Shown here in pieces: positions 9,584-16,823 of a stretch of 24,608 nucleotides of DNA. This DNA comes from CAZGMC01 sp964526565 (lineage in GTDB: Bacteria > Pseudomonadota > Alphaproteobacteria > DSM-16000 > Inquilinaceae), in contig CAZGMC010000063.1 of the NCBI GenBank assembly GCA_964526565.1, positions 1-24,608 on the forward strand. Direction: 5' to 3'. A program made the position numbers and the translations under genes. The notes under the pieces were generated by a model. The model made no database searches and had not been told where the DNA came from. It saw only the letters and a program-made list of their open reading frames with translations. How positions within the stretch are numbered: the stretch's first letter is position 1; each line of letters begins with the position of its first letter.

Positions 9584-9636
9584 GCATGGTATGCAGTGAC
9601 GGTCACGTACCGTCATGTTGGCATGCTTGAAATGCC
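9584..9636. promoter_or_regulatory. Cluster of three short dyads upstream of rpsB
   Basis: The divergent region holds three perfect inverted repeats close together. GCAT-ggt-ATGC is at 9584-9594. TGACGGT-N5-ACCGTCA is at 9597-9615. GGCAT-N7-ATGCC is at 9620-9636. The third overlaps the candidate -35 box of rpsB, and the second ends 11 bases before it. The 12-bp centre-to-centre spacing of the middle arms is about one helical turn, which suits a dimeric regulator. No known operator is recognised. The sites could serve rpsB, the divergent dehydrogenase gene, or neither. Confidence 0.4.
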
Positions 9637-9655
9637 GACAGTACCGGGCTATCTA
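9627..9655 (+). promoter_or_regulatory. Candidate sigma70-type promoter of rpsB-tsf operon
   Basis: TTGAAA at 9627-9632 matches five of six consensus -35 bases. A spacing of 17 nt leads to TATCTA at 9650-9655, a poor -10 that matches at its first three bases. A start point near 9662 would give a leader of roughly 125 nt before the S2 start codon, room for the S2-type autoregulation known in E. coli. Within the leader, GGGTC-caa-GACCC at 9746-9758 can form a small hairpin. The call rests on spacing and position only. Confidence 0.45.
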
Positions 9656-9774
9656 CCGCCCGCGCCAGCGACAATCCACACGCGGGTCATGCGCGCCGCC
9701 AGACCGACGGGCGGCGGGTCAATCCGGTGATCTTGCCTTCGGGTGGGGTCCAAGACCCGCGGCGGACGAACCGG

Positions 9775-9781
9775 AAAAGGA
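9775..9781 (+). promoter_or_regulatory. rpsB: Ribosome-binding site fixing the rpsB start
   Basis: AAAAGGA lies six bases before the ATG at 9788. An in-frame GTG at 9743 would add 15 residues not expected in S2 and lacks such a site. The ATG at 9788 is preferred because MPMPMFTMRQLLEAG then aligns without a gap to the normal S2 N-terminus. Confidence 0.75.
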
Positions 9782-9787
9782 CTTCCC

Positions 9788-10609
9788 ATGCCAATGCCCA
9801 TGTTCACCATGCGCCAGCTGCTTGAAGCCGGCGTGCATTTTGGCCACCACACCCGGCGATGGAACCCGAAGATGCAGCCGTACATATTCGGCGTGCGCAA
9901 CGGAATCCATATCATCAATCTCGAGCAGACCGTGCCGTCGATGCACCGGGCCCTCGAAGGCCTGCGCGACGTGGTCGCGGGCGGCGGCCGCGTGCTGTTC
10001 GTCGGCACCAAGCGCCAGGCCCAGGACAAGATTGCCGAGGCGGCGAGGCGCTGTGGCCAGTACTATGTCAACCACCGCTGGCTCGGCGGCATGCTGACCA
10101 ACTGGAAGACGATTTCGCAGTCGATCCGCCGCCTCAAGGATATGGACGAGCAGCTCACCAGGTCCGACCTCGGCCTGACCAAGAAGGAGGTGCTCCAGCT
10201 CCAGCGCGAGCGCGACAAGCTGGATCGGGCCCTGGGCGGCATTCGCGACATGGGCGGCCTGCCCGACGTCCTGTTCATCATCGACACCAACAAGGAGTCG
10301 ATCGCCGTCAAGGAAGCCAACAAGCTTGGCATACCGGTCGCCGCCGTGCTGGACAGCAACTCCGATCCGGACGGCATCACCTTTCCGGTACCGGGCAACG
10401 ACGACGCCCTGCGGGCGATCGACCTCTACTGTGAGCTGTTCAGCCAGGCCGTGCTGTCCGGCATCGAGGCGGAGATGATCGCCTCGGGCGGCGACATCGG
10501 CGAGATGGAGCAGCCGGTGGAGGAAACGGTGCCCGAGGAGCCCGCAGCCGCCGCCGCGGCGGAGCAGACGCCGGCGGCGCCGGAGGAGGGGCCCGCCCCG
10601 CCGGCTTGA
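9788..10609 (+). CDS. rpsB: 30S ribosomal protein S2
   Basis: S2 is a late-assembling protein of the small ribosomal subunit and helps bind S1 in bacteria that have it. The 273-residue protein starts MPMPMFTMRQLLEAG, then GVHFGHHTRRWNPKM and the FGVRNGIHIINLEQT block, all strongly conserved in S2. GTKRQAQD, HRWLGGMLTNW and the PDVLFIIDTNKE block follow. The final 35 residues or so are an Ala/Glu/Pro-rich tail, a variable and probably disordered extension. It is the first gene of the long co-directional run. The next gene, tsf, lies 76 nt downstream, the conserved rpsB-tsf pairing. Confidence 0.98.
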   Translation: MPMPMFTMRQLLEAGVHFGHHTRRWNPKMQPYIFGVRNGIHIINLEQTVPSMHRALEGLRDVVAGGGRVLFVGTKRQAQDKIAEAARRCGQYYVNHRWLGGMLTNWKTISQSIRRLKDMDEQLTRSDLGLTKKEVLQLQRERDKLDRALGGIRDMGGLPDVLFIIDTNKESIAVKEANKLGIPVAAVLDSNSDPDGITFPVPGNDDALRAIDLYCELFSQAVLSGIEAEMIASGGDIGEMEQPVEETVPEEPAAAAAAEQTPAAPEEGPAPPA

Positions 10610-10630
10610 TGCCTGCTTCCGGACATCACA

Positions 10631-10656
10631 GTGCCGCGCGATTCGCGGCTAGGCAC
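10631..10656 (+). terminator. Hairpin between rpsB and tsf, possible attenuator
   Basis: GTGCC at 10631-10635 pairs with GGCAC at 10652-10656. The segment between them contains a further GC-rich pairing, CCGCG/CGCGG, around a CGATT loop. A short CTTTT run follows at 10666-10670. It is too weak and too distant from its T-run for a strong terminator, but it could reduce read-through into tsf. The E. coli rpsB-tsf spacer is reported to hold a partial terminator, so position gives some support. Confidence 0.35.
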
Positions 10657-10685
10657 CATTCCAATCTTTTGAGAGCGAGTGAACG

Positions 10686-11612
10686 ATGGCGGAAATCACG
10701 GCTGGACTGGTCAAGGAACTCCGTGAAAAAACGGGCGCCGGCATGATGGACTGCAAGCGGGCGCTCGGTGAGACCGGCGGCGACATCGAGGGCGCGGTCG
10801 ACTGGCTGCGCAAGAAGGGCCTGGCCGCGGCGGCCAAGAAGGCCGGGCGGGTCGCCGCCGAAGGCCTGATCGGCGTTGCCGTCGCGGATGGCGAAGGGGC
10901 GATGGTCGAGGTCAACGCCGAGACCGACTTCGTCGCCCGCAACGACGTCTTCCAGGAGTTCGCCAGGGTGGTGACCGGCCTTGCCCTGGGCGGCGACGGC
11001 ACGCTCGACGGGCTGAAGGCGATGCCGTACCCGCAGACCGGCCGCACCGTCGCGGAAGAACTGGTCCAGAAGGTGGCCACGATCGGCGAGAACATCGCGC
11101 TGCGCCGTGTCGCCAGGCTGGCCGTCGCGCCGGGCGTGGTCGCCAGCTACATCCACAATGCGGCGGCACCGGGTCTCGGCAAGATCGGCGTGCTGGTCGG
11201 ACTCCAGTCGACGGCCGACCCCGCGCGGCTCGAAGCGCTCGGCCGCCAGCTTGCCATGCACATCGCCGCGGCGCGGCCGGAATCCGTCGACGTGGACAGC
11301 CTCGACCCGGCGCTCATCGAGCGCGAGCGCAGCATTCTGACGGAACAGGCGCGTGCTTCGGGCAAGCCGGACAGCATCATCGAGAAGATGGTCGAGGGCC
11401 GGCTGCGCAAGTTCTATGAGGAGGCCGTGCTGCTCGAGCAGGTCTGGGTCATCGACAACGAGAGCCGCGTCAAGCAGGTGATCGAGGCGGCGGGCAAGGA
11501 GGCCGGTGCGCCGATCACGGTCACGGACTTCGTACGTTTCACCCTGGGTGAGGGCATCGAGAAGCGGCAGTCCGATCTGGCCAGCGAAGTCGCCGCGACC
11601 CTGTCGAACTGA
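10686..11612 (+). CDS. tsf: Translation elongation factor Ts
   Basis: EF-Ts recycles EF-Tu by displacing GDP. The 308-residue protein has the N-terminal UBA-like module (VKELREKTGAGMMDCKRAL, residues 9-27) that contacts EF-Tu domain I. It also has the TDFVARND motif at 80-87, whose Asp81 and Phe82 correspond to the E. coli residues that insert near the EF-Tu magnesium site. The two core subdomains follow, and the length matches alphaproteobacterial EF-Ts. The ATG at 10686 is preceded by a GAGAGCGAG stretch that only weakly resembles a Shine-Dalgarno sequence. pyrH follows 29 nt later. Confidence 0.98.
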   Translation: MAEITAGLVKELREKTGAGMMDCKRALGETGGDIEGAVDWLRKKGLAAAAKKAGRVAAEGLIGVAVADGEGAMVEVNAETDFVARNDVFQEFARVVTGLALGGDGTLDGLKAMPYPQTGRTVAEELVQKVATIGENIALRRVARLAVAPGVVASYIHNAAAPGLGKIGVLVGLQSTADPARLEALGRQLAMHIAAARPESVDVDSLDPALIERERSILTEQARASGKPDSIIEKMVEGRLRKFYEEAVLLEQVWVIDNESRVKQVIEAAGKEAGAPITVTDFVRFTLGEGIEKRQSDLASEVAATLSN

Positions 11613-11641
11613 CGGCCCCGGACGCGTCAAGGAGAGGCATC

Positions 11642-12370
11642 ATGTTGCCGGAGGCGCCGCGGTTCCGCCGCGTGCTCCTGAAGGTGTCGGGCGAGGCGCT
11701 GCTCGGCAGCCAGGAGTATGGGATCGACCGCTCCGTCGTCGACCGCGTGGCGGGGGAACTCGTCGCGGTCTGCGCGGCCGGAATCCAGATCAGCGTCGTG
11801 ATCGGCGGCGGCAACATCTTCCGCGGCCTGTCCGGCGCGGCGCGCGGCATGGACCGCGCCACCGCCGATTACATGGGCATGCTGGCCACGGTGATGAACT
11901 CCCTGGCGCTGCAGGATGCCGTGGAGAAGGCCGGGGTCGCGACGCGCGTCCTGTCGGCGATTCCGATGGCCAGCGTGTGCGAGCCCTATATCCGGCGGCG
12001 CGCCGTCCGCCACATGGAAAAGGGCAGGGTGGTGATCTTCGCCGCCGGCACGGGCAACCCCTTCTTCACGACGGACACGGCGGCGGCGTTGCGGGCCTCG
12101 GAAATGGGCTGCGACGCCCTGTTCAAGGCGACGCAGGTGGACGGGGTCTATGATGCCGACCCGCGCCGCGTGCCGGAGGCGCGGCGTTTCGAACGTCTTA
12201 CCTACATGGACGTGTTGACCAGGGACCTCCGCGTGATGGACCACACGGCGATATCGCTGGCACGCGAGAGTGGCATACCCATCATCGTGTTTTCCATACA
12301 TGGAAACGGTGCGCTTGCCGACGTGGTGCACGGGCGCGGCCGGTTCACGATGATTGCCGAGGAGGACTGA
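11642..12370 (+). CDS. pyrH: Uridylate kinase (UMP kinase)
   Basis: PyrH phosphorylates UMP to UDP with ATP in pyrimidine nucleotide synthesis. It forms hexamers regulated by GTP and UTP. The 242-residue protein has the amino acid kinase fold: FRRVLLKVSGEAL near the N-terminus for phosphate binding, VIGGGNIFRG with its glycine-rich turn, the GMLATVMNSLALQDA helix, FAAGTGNPFFTTDTAA for nucleotide binding, and the KATQVDGVYDADP segment. AAGGAG at 11629-11634 lies seven bases before the ATG, a good match. frr begins three bases after its stop, so the pair is probably coupled. Confidence 0.98.
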   Translation: MLPEAPRFRRVLLKVSGEALLGSQEYGIDRSVVDRVAGELVAVCAAGIQISVVIGGGNIFRGLSGAARGMDRATADYMGMLATVMNSLALQDAVEKAGVATRVLSAIPMASVCEPYIRRRAVRHMEKGRVVIFAAGTGNPFFTTDTAAALRASEMGCDALFKATQVDGVYDADPRRVPEARRFERLTYMDVLTRDLRVMDHTAISLARESGIPIIVFSIHGNGALADVVHGRGRFTMIAEED

Positions 12371-12373
12371 AGG

Positions 12374-12931
12374 ATGGCCGATCCCGACGTTGACGACATC
12401 GAACGTCGCATGGACGGAGCAATCGAGGCACTGCGCAAGGAGTTTGCGGGGCTGCGCACCGGCCGCGCCTCACCCAGCCTGCTGGAGCCGATCACGGTCG
12501 ATGCCTATGGCGCGTCCATGCCGCTGAACCAGGTGGGTACCATCGGCGTGCCCGAGCCGCGTCTGCTCAGCGTCCAGGTCTGGGACCGCAGTCTCGTCAA
12601 GCACGTCGAAAAGGCCATCCGCGATTCGGGCCTCGGCCTCAACCCGCAGACCGAAGGCCAGGTCATCCGCGTGCCCATTCCGGAGCTCAACGAGGAGCGG
12701 CGCCGCGAACTGACCAGGGTTGCCAGCAAGTATGCGGAGCAGGCGCGGGTTGCCGTGCGCAATGTCCGTCGCGACGGGATGGACACGTTGAAGAAGATGG
12801 AGAAGGACGGCGACATATCGCAGGATGAGCATCGGCAGTGGGCGGACGAGATTCAGACGCTGACCGACGCGCACATCAAGAAGATCGACGAAGCGTACAC
12901 GCAGAAAGAAAAAGAGATCATGCAGGTGTGA
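12374..12931 (+). CDS. frr: Ribosome recycling factor
   Basis: RRF works with EF-G to split the post-termination ribosome. The 185-residue length is the family norm. Conserved segments in order are LRTGRASPSLLEPI, VDAYGASMPLNQVGTI, PEPRLLSVQVWDRS, IPELNEERRRELTR and VRNVRRDGMD, with a C-terminal helix that ends in a lysine/glutamate-rich stretch. These form the three-helix domain and the small alpha/beta domain of RRF. The start is close behind pyrH, and the GAGGAGG at its ribosome-binding site is the end of pyrH itself. uppS begins ten bases after the stop. Confidence 0.98.
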   Translation: MADPDVDDIERRMDGAIEALRKEFAGLRTGRASPSLLEPITVDAYGASMPLNQVGTIGVPEPRLLSVQVWDRSLVKHVEKAIRDSGLGLNPQTEGQVIRVPIPELNEERRRELTRVASKYAEQARVAVRNVRRDGMDTLKKMEKDGDISQDEHRQWADEIQTLTDAHIKKIDEAYTQKEKEIMQV

Positions 12932-12941
12932 CAGGCCGGAG

Positions 12942-13679
12942 ATGCACCGACTTTCCCCCCACGACGCGCCGCGGGCGCCAGGCCACGTCGCCATCATCAT
13001 GGATGGCAACGGGCGTTGGGCGCGAGCCCGCGGCATGCCGCGCACGTTCGGCCATCGCAAGGGTGTCGAGGCGGTTCGCCGCACCGTCGAGGCCGCCGGC
13101 GATCTCGGCATCAGCCATCTGACGCTGTTCGGCTTCTCGACCGAAAACTGGAGTCGGCCAGCCCAGGAAGTGGCCGAACTGATGCACCTGCTGCGCCTCT
13201 ACATGCGCAGCCATGTCGCGGAAATGCACGAGAACGGCGTGCGGCTGCGGGTCATCGGTGAACGCCGGCGGCTGGCCCGCGACATCATCGACCTGGTCGC
13301 ACACGCCGAGCAGCTGACCGCCAGCAACGACCGGCTCAATCTGACCGTGGCGTTGAGCTACGGCAGCCGCCAGGAGATCGTCGCCGCGGCCCGCCAGCTG
13401 GCGCAGGAGGCCGTCAGCGGCAGCCTTGATCCGGCCGCGATCGACGAGGCGGCGGTGGCGCAGCGCCTGTTCACGCACGATCTGCCCGACCCGGACCTGA
13501 TCATCCGCACCAGCGGCGAAAAGCGGATCAGCAACTTCCTGCTGTGGCAGGCCGCCTATGCGGAGCTTGTCTTCGTCGACACCCTGTGGCCCGATTTCTC
13601 GCGGGCCGACCTGGAGACGGCCCTGTCGGAGTTCCATCGGCGCGAGCGGCGGTATGGCGCGACCGTCGGCGGGGAGTAG
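12942..13679 (+). CDS. uppS: Undecaprenyl diphosphate synthase (cis-prenyltransferase)
   Basis: UppS adds isopentenyl units in cis to farnesyl diphosphate, making the C55 carrier used for peptidoglycan and polysaccharide synthesis. The 245-residue protein has the substrate-binding motif IIMDGNGRWA at 18-27 with the essential Asp21. GHRKGVEAVR, LFGFSTENW and the RTSGEKRISNFLLWQ block with YAELVF lie further along. These are the conserved regions of the Z-type prenyltransferases. The C-terminus overlaps the start of cdsA by 26 nt. Its IPP substrate comes from the MEP pathway, to which dxr in the same gene run belongs. Confidence 0.97.
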   Translation: MHRLSPHDAPRAPGHVAIIMDGNGRWARARGMPRTFGHRKGVEAVRRTVEAAGDLGISHLTLFGFSTENWSRPAQEVAELMHLLRLYMRSHVAEMHENGVRLRVIGERRRLARDIIDLVAHAEQLTASNDRLNLTVALSYGSRQEIVAAARQLAQEAVSGSLDPAAIDEAAVAQRLFTHDLPDPDLIIRTSGEKRISNFLLWQAAYAELVFVDTLWPDFSRADLETALSEFHRRERRYGATVGGE

Positions 13680-14484
13680 GCTCGGCAACCTCGAGATCCG
13701 CATACTCTCGGCGGCCGTCCTGGGACCGGTCGTCCTTGCCGCCGTCTGGATGGGTGGGGCCGTCTTCACGATCCTGACGGCCGCCACGGCCGTCATCATC
13801 GTGCGTGAATGGGCCCGGCTGGTCTGTGGCGGCCGGCGCGTGCCGGCGGCGGAGATCCTCTCGTACGTTTTCGTGATCGCCAGTCTGGCGCTCTATCTGA
13901 TCGCCGGCCCGCTGGCGGGCATCGCTGCCACGATGGGGCTGGGCATTGTCCTGCACGTCCTCCTGTGGGCCCGGCGTATCGCAAGCCGGGTACACATCGC
14001 CTTCGGCATCCCGTATATCGGGTTGGCCGCGATCGCCGTCGTCTGGCTGCGCGAACTGCCGGAGATCGGCATGGGCATCGTCTTCTGGCTGTGCCTTGCC
14101 GTCTGGTCCACCGATGTCGGCGCCTACGCGGCCGGTCGCAGCATCGGTGGCCCGAAGCTGGCGCCGGCGATCAGTCCAAAGAAGACCTGGGCCGGGCTGA
14201 TTGGCGGCATGGCCAGTGCTGCCCTGGTTGGGGCGGTGGCGGCGGCGGCCTTCGACGCGGCGCAGCCCGGGCTGGCGGCGGCCGTCGGCGCGGCGCTGGC
14301 GCTGCTGGCGCAGGGCGGTGACCTTTTCGAATCGGCGGTGAAGAGGCATTTTGGGGTCAAGGACAGCGGGCACCTGATCCCCGGCCATGGCGGCATGCTC
14401 GACCGCATGGACGGGTTCCTGGCCGCCGCGCCGGCCCTGGCCCTGTTCCACGCCGGCCCTGGAGGAGCAATCGGATGGTGGTAG
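13654..14484 (+). CDS. cdsA: Phosphatidate cytidylyltransferase (CDP-diglyceride synthase)
   Basis: CdsA is an integral membrane enzyme that converts phosphatidic acid and CTP to CDP-diacylglycerol, the precursor of all phospholipids. From the ATG at 13654 the protein has 276 residues with about seven or eight hydrophobic segments. The family signature lies at about 227-252 and contains KRHFGVKDSGHLIPGHGG followed by MLDRMD. WSTDVGAYAAGRSIGG and SPKKTWAG are further conserved blocks. The frame is open upstream to 13558, but that extension lies inside uppS and has no CdsA features. The start at 13654 leaves a short hydrophilic N-terminus before the first membrane segment. The 3' end overlaps dxr by 10 nt. 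Confidence 0.95.
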   Translation: MARPSAGSRLGNLEIRILSAAVLGPVVLAAVWMGGAVFTILTAATAVIIVREWARLVCGGRRVPAAEILSYVFVIASLALYLIAGPLAGIAATMGLGIVLHVLLWARRIASRVHIAFGIPYIGLAAIAVVWLRELPEIGMGIVFWLCLAVWSTDVGAYAAGRSIGGPKLAPAISPKKTWAGLIGGMASAALVGAVAAAAFDAAQPGLAAAVGAALALLAQGGDLFESAVKRHFGVKDSGHLIPGHGGMLDRMDGFLAAAPALALFHAGPGGAIGWW

Positions 14485-15647
14485 AGCTTGCGGCGGCCGC
14501 GGCGCCGCGTCGGGTGACGATTCTCGGTTCGACCGGGTCGGTCGGCAGCAACACGGTGGATCTGATCCGGCGCACCCCCGACCGCTATGTCATCGAGGCA
14601 CTGACGGCGCACCGCAACGTTGCGGCCCTGGCCGCCCAGGCGCGACAGCTGCGGCCGCGGCTGGCGGTGGTCGCCGACCCGGCCTGCCATGGTGCCTTGA
14701 AGGAGGCGCTGGCCGGAACCGGCATCGAGGTGGCGGCCGGGCCGGAAGCCGTGATCGAGGCGGCGGAGCGGCCGGCCGACTGGGTGATGGCGGCCATTGT
14801 CGGCGCCCGTGGCCTGGCGCCGACCCTGGCGGCGGCGCGGCGCGGCGCCGTGGTCGCCTTCGCCAACAAGGAGTGCCTGGTCTGCGCCGGGCCGCTGATG
14901 ATGAACCTGGTGCGGTCCTGCGGCGCGACGCTGCTGCCGGTCGATTCGGAGCACAACGCCATCTACCAGGTGCTCGATGTGAGTGGCCGCGACAGCGTCG
15001 ACCGGCTCATTCTGACCGCATCCGGCGGCCCGTTCCGTACCTGGGACCGCGCCGCCATGGCCGCAGTGACGCCGGCCCAGGCGGTGGCGCACCCGACCTG
15101 GGACATGGGCGCCAAGATCTCTGTCGACAGCGCCACGATGATGAACAAGGGGCTGGAGATCATCGAGGCGTCATACCTGTTCCAGATGCCCCAGGACCGC
15201 ATCGACGTGCTGGTCCACCCGCAGTCGGTCGTCCACAGCATGGTCGAATATGCCGACGGCTCGGTGCTGGCGCAGCTCGGCACGCCGGACATGCGCACGC
15301 CCATCGCCTACACCCTGGCATGGCCCAACCGCATGCCGACGCCGGCGCGGCGGCTTGACCTGGCCGCGGTGGGCCGGCTCGAGTTCGAGCCGCCCGATCC
15401 CGACCGCTTCCCCGCCCTGCGCCTGGCGCGGACCGCCCTGGAGCGGGGCGGCGCCGCACCGGCCGTGCTGAACGCCGCCAACGAGGTCGCGGTCGAGGCG
15501 TTCCTTGCCGGCCGCACAGGGTTTCTCGACATCGAGCGGATCGTCGCGGCCACTCTGGAACAGGTGCCGAACGTGGCGCTGGAAACGCTGGCCGATGTCC
15601 ACAATATTGACCAGGAGGCACGGCGCTGCGCTGCCGCGCTCGTCTAG
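14475..15647 (+). CDS. dxr: 1-deoxy-D-xylulose 5-phosphate reductoisomerase
   Basis: Dxr makes 2-C-methyl-D-erythritol 4-phosphate from DXP with NADPH, the first committed step of the MEP isoprenoid pathway. The 390-residue protein has the NADPH motif GSTGSVGSNT near residue 18, and AFANKECLVCAG. The metal and substrate residues are in DSEHNAIYQ, with Asp157 and Glu159 matching E. coli D150 and E152. The flexible loop is GGPFRTW, followed by HPTWDMGAKISVDSATMMN and NKGLEIIEA. The length is normal. The start codon is inside the end of cdsA. rseP follows after 45 nt, the widest gap within the uppS-to-lpxB part of the run. Confidence 0.98.
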   Translation: MVVELAAAAAPRRVTILGSTGSVGSNTVDLIRRTPDRYVIEALTAHRNVAALAAQARQLRPRLAVVADPACHGALKEALAGTGIEVAAGPEAVIEAAERPADWVMAAIVGARGLAPTLAAARRGAVVAFANKECLVCAGPLMMNLVRSCGATLLPVDSEHNAIYQVLDVSGRDSVDRLILTASGGPFRTWDRAAMAAVTPAQAVAHPTWDMGAKISVDSATMMNKGLEIIEASYLFQMPQDRIDVLVHPQSVVHSMVEYADGSVLAQLGTPDMRTPIAYTLAWPNRMPTPARRLDLAAVGRLEFEPPDPDRFPALRLARTALERGGAAPAVLNAANEVAVEAFLAGRTGFLDIERIVAATLEQVPNVALETLADVHNIDQEARRCAAALV

Positions 15648-15692
15648 GCGGCGGCCGTCGCACGCCTTCATGCCATTGATCATGGGACCATC

Positions 15693-16823
15693 ATGGACAT
15701 CCTGACCGGATTCGCGAGCTACATTGTCCCCTTCCTCGTCGTGCTGACCGTGCTCGTGTTCGTGCACGAGCTTGGCCACTACCTGGTGGCCCGCCGCAAC
15801 GGCGTCCGAGTCGATGTCTTTTCGATCGGCTTCGGGCCGGAGCTGTTCGGCCGCACCGACAGGGCGGGGACACGGTGGAAGTTCAGCGCCATTCCCCTGG
15901 GCGGCTACGTCAAGATGTTCGGCGACGCGGATGCGGCATCCTCGCCCGATTCGGATCGCGCGGCGACGATGAGCGAGGTCGAACGGGCGGTCGCCTTCCC
16001 GCACAAGCGGCTGGGTCAGCGAGCGGCAATCGTCGCGGCCGGTCCCGCTGCCAATTTCCTGTTCGCGGTGGTGGTTCTGTGGGGCCTGTTCGCCACTGTC
16101 GGCCACCCGTTCCCGACGGCCGAGGTGGGCGGCGTCGTGGCCGGGAGCCCGGCCGAGCGCGCCGGGTTCCAGGTCGGCGACGCGGTGCTGTCCGTAGACG
16201 GCGAGCCGGTGCAGCGGTTTGCCCAGCTCTCGGTGATGGTGCGCCGGTCGGGCGGCGAGCCCCTCATCGTCGAGGTGGCCCGCGATGGCCGGACCGTGGC
16301 ACTGGAGGTCGCGCCGGTCCTGGTGGAGACCAGAACGGCCCCGGATGGTACCGAAGTGCCCATCTACCAGATCGGCATCGCCGCGCCGACGGGCTCGTAC
16401 GGCGTGCTCCGGTCCGGCGCGATGGCCGTGGACGAGACGGTCAGCCTGACCTGGATGACGCTGTCGGCGGTCGGCGAGATGATCGTTGGCGACCGGGGCA
16501 CCGAGGAACTGGGCGGCCCGATCCGCATCGCCCAGATGTCGGGTGACGTGGCGCAGCTCGGGGTGATCGCCCTGTTCTGGTTCATGGCCATCCTTTCCAT
16601 AAACCTGGGATTGATAAACCTGTTCCCGATCCCTATGCTCGATGGCGGTCACCTTTTGTTCTATGCCATAGAGGCAACACTCGGGAAGCCGCTTGGCGAA
16701 AGGGCACAAGAATATGGTTTTCGCATCGGCCTCGCTTTGGTATTGACCTTAATGGTCTTTGCCACCTGGAACGACCTTGTTCAACTCAGGGTGGTTGACT
16801 TCATAAAGAATGTCATCTCCTGA
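15693..16823 (+). CDS. rseP: Site-2 intramembrane zinc metalloprotease RseP
   Basis: RseP cleaves substrates within the inner membrane. In E. coli it degrades anti-sigma factor RseA and leftover signal peptides; the targets here are unknown. The 376-residue protein has zinc motif HELGH at 25-29 inside TM1 and a second hydrophobic segment at about 110-133. One PDZ domain lies at about 147-210, and NLFPIPMLDGG at 309-319 carries the third metal ligand, Asp317. A last membrane segment lies at about 343-365. A single PDZ domain, against two in E. coli, is usual for alphaproteobacteria. From about 16596 to the stop, codon use shifts to A/T-ending and rare codons such as ATA, TTA, GTA and AGG. The stop overlaps the proposed bamA start by 14 nt. 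Confidence 0.96.
   Translation: MDILTGFASYIVPFLVVLTVLVFVHELGHYLVARRNGVRVDVFSIGFGPELFGRTDRAGTRWKFSAIPLGGYVKMFGDADAASSPDSDRAATMSEVERAVAFPHKRLGQRAAIVAAGPAANFLFAVVVLWGLFATVGHPFPTAEVGGVVAGSPAERAGFQVGDAVLSVDGEPVQRFAQLSVMVRRSGGEPLIVEVARDGRTVALEVAPVLVETRTAPDGTEVPIYQIGIAAPTGSYGVLRSGAMAVDETVSLTWMTLSAVGEMIVGDRGTEELGGPIRIAQMSGDVAQLGVIALFWFMAILSINLGLINLFPIPMLDGGHLLFYAIEATLGKPLGERAQEYGFRIGLALVLTLMVFATWNDLVQLRVVDFIKNVIS

Noticed and set aside
9743..9787. An upstream GTG start for rpsB adding 15 residues
   Set aside because: The added peptide is not part of S2, and AAAAGGA is placed correctly for the ATG at 9788.
13558..13653. Upstream extension of cdsA into uppS
   Set aside because: The residues are a Ser/Arg/Pro-rich shadow of uppS. 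The ATG at 13654 gives the normal CdsA length.
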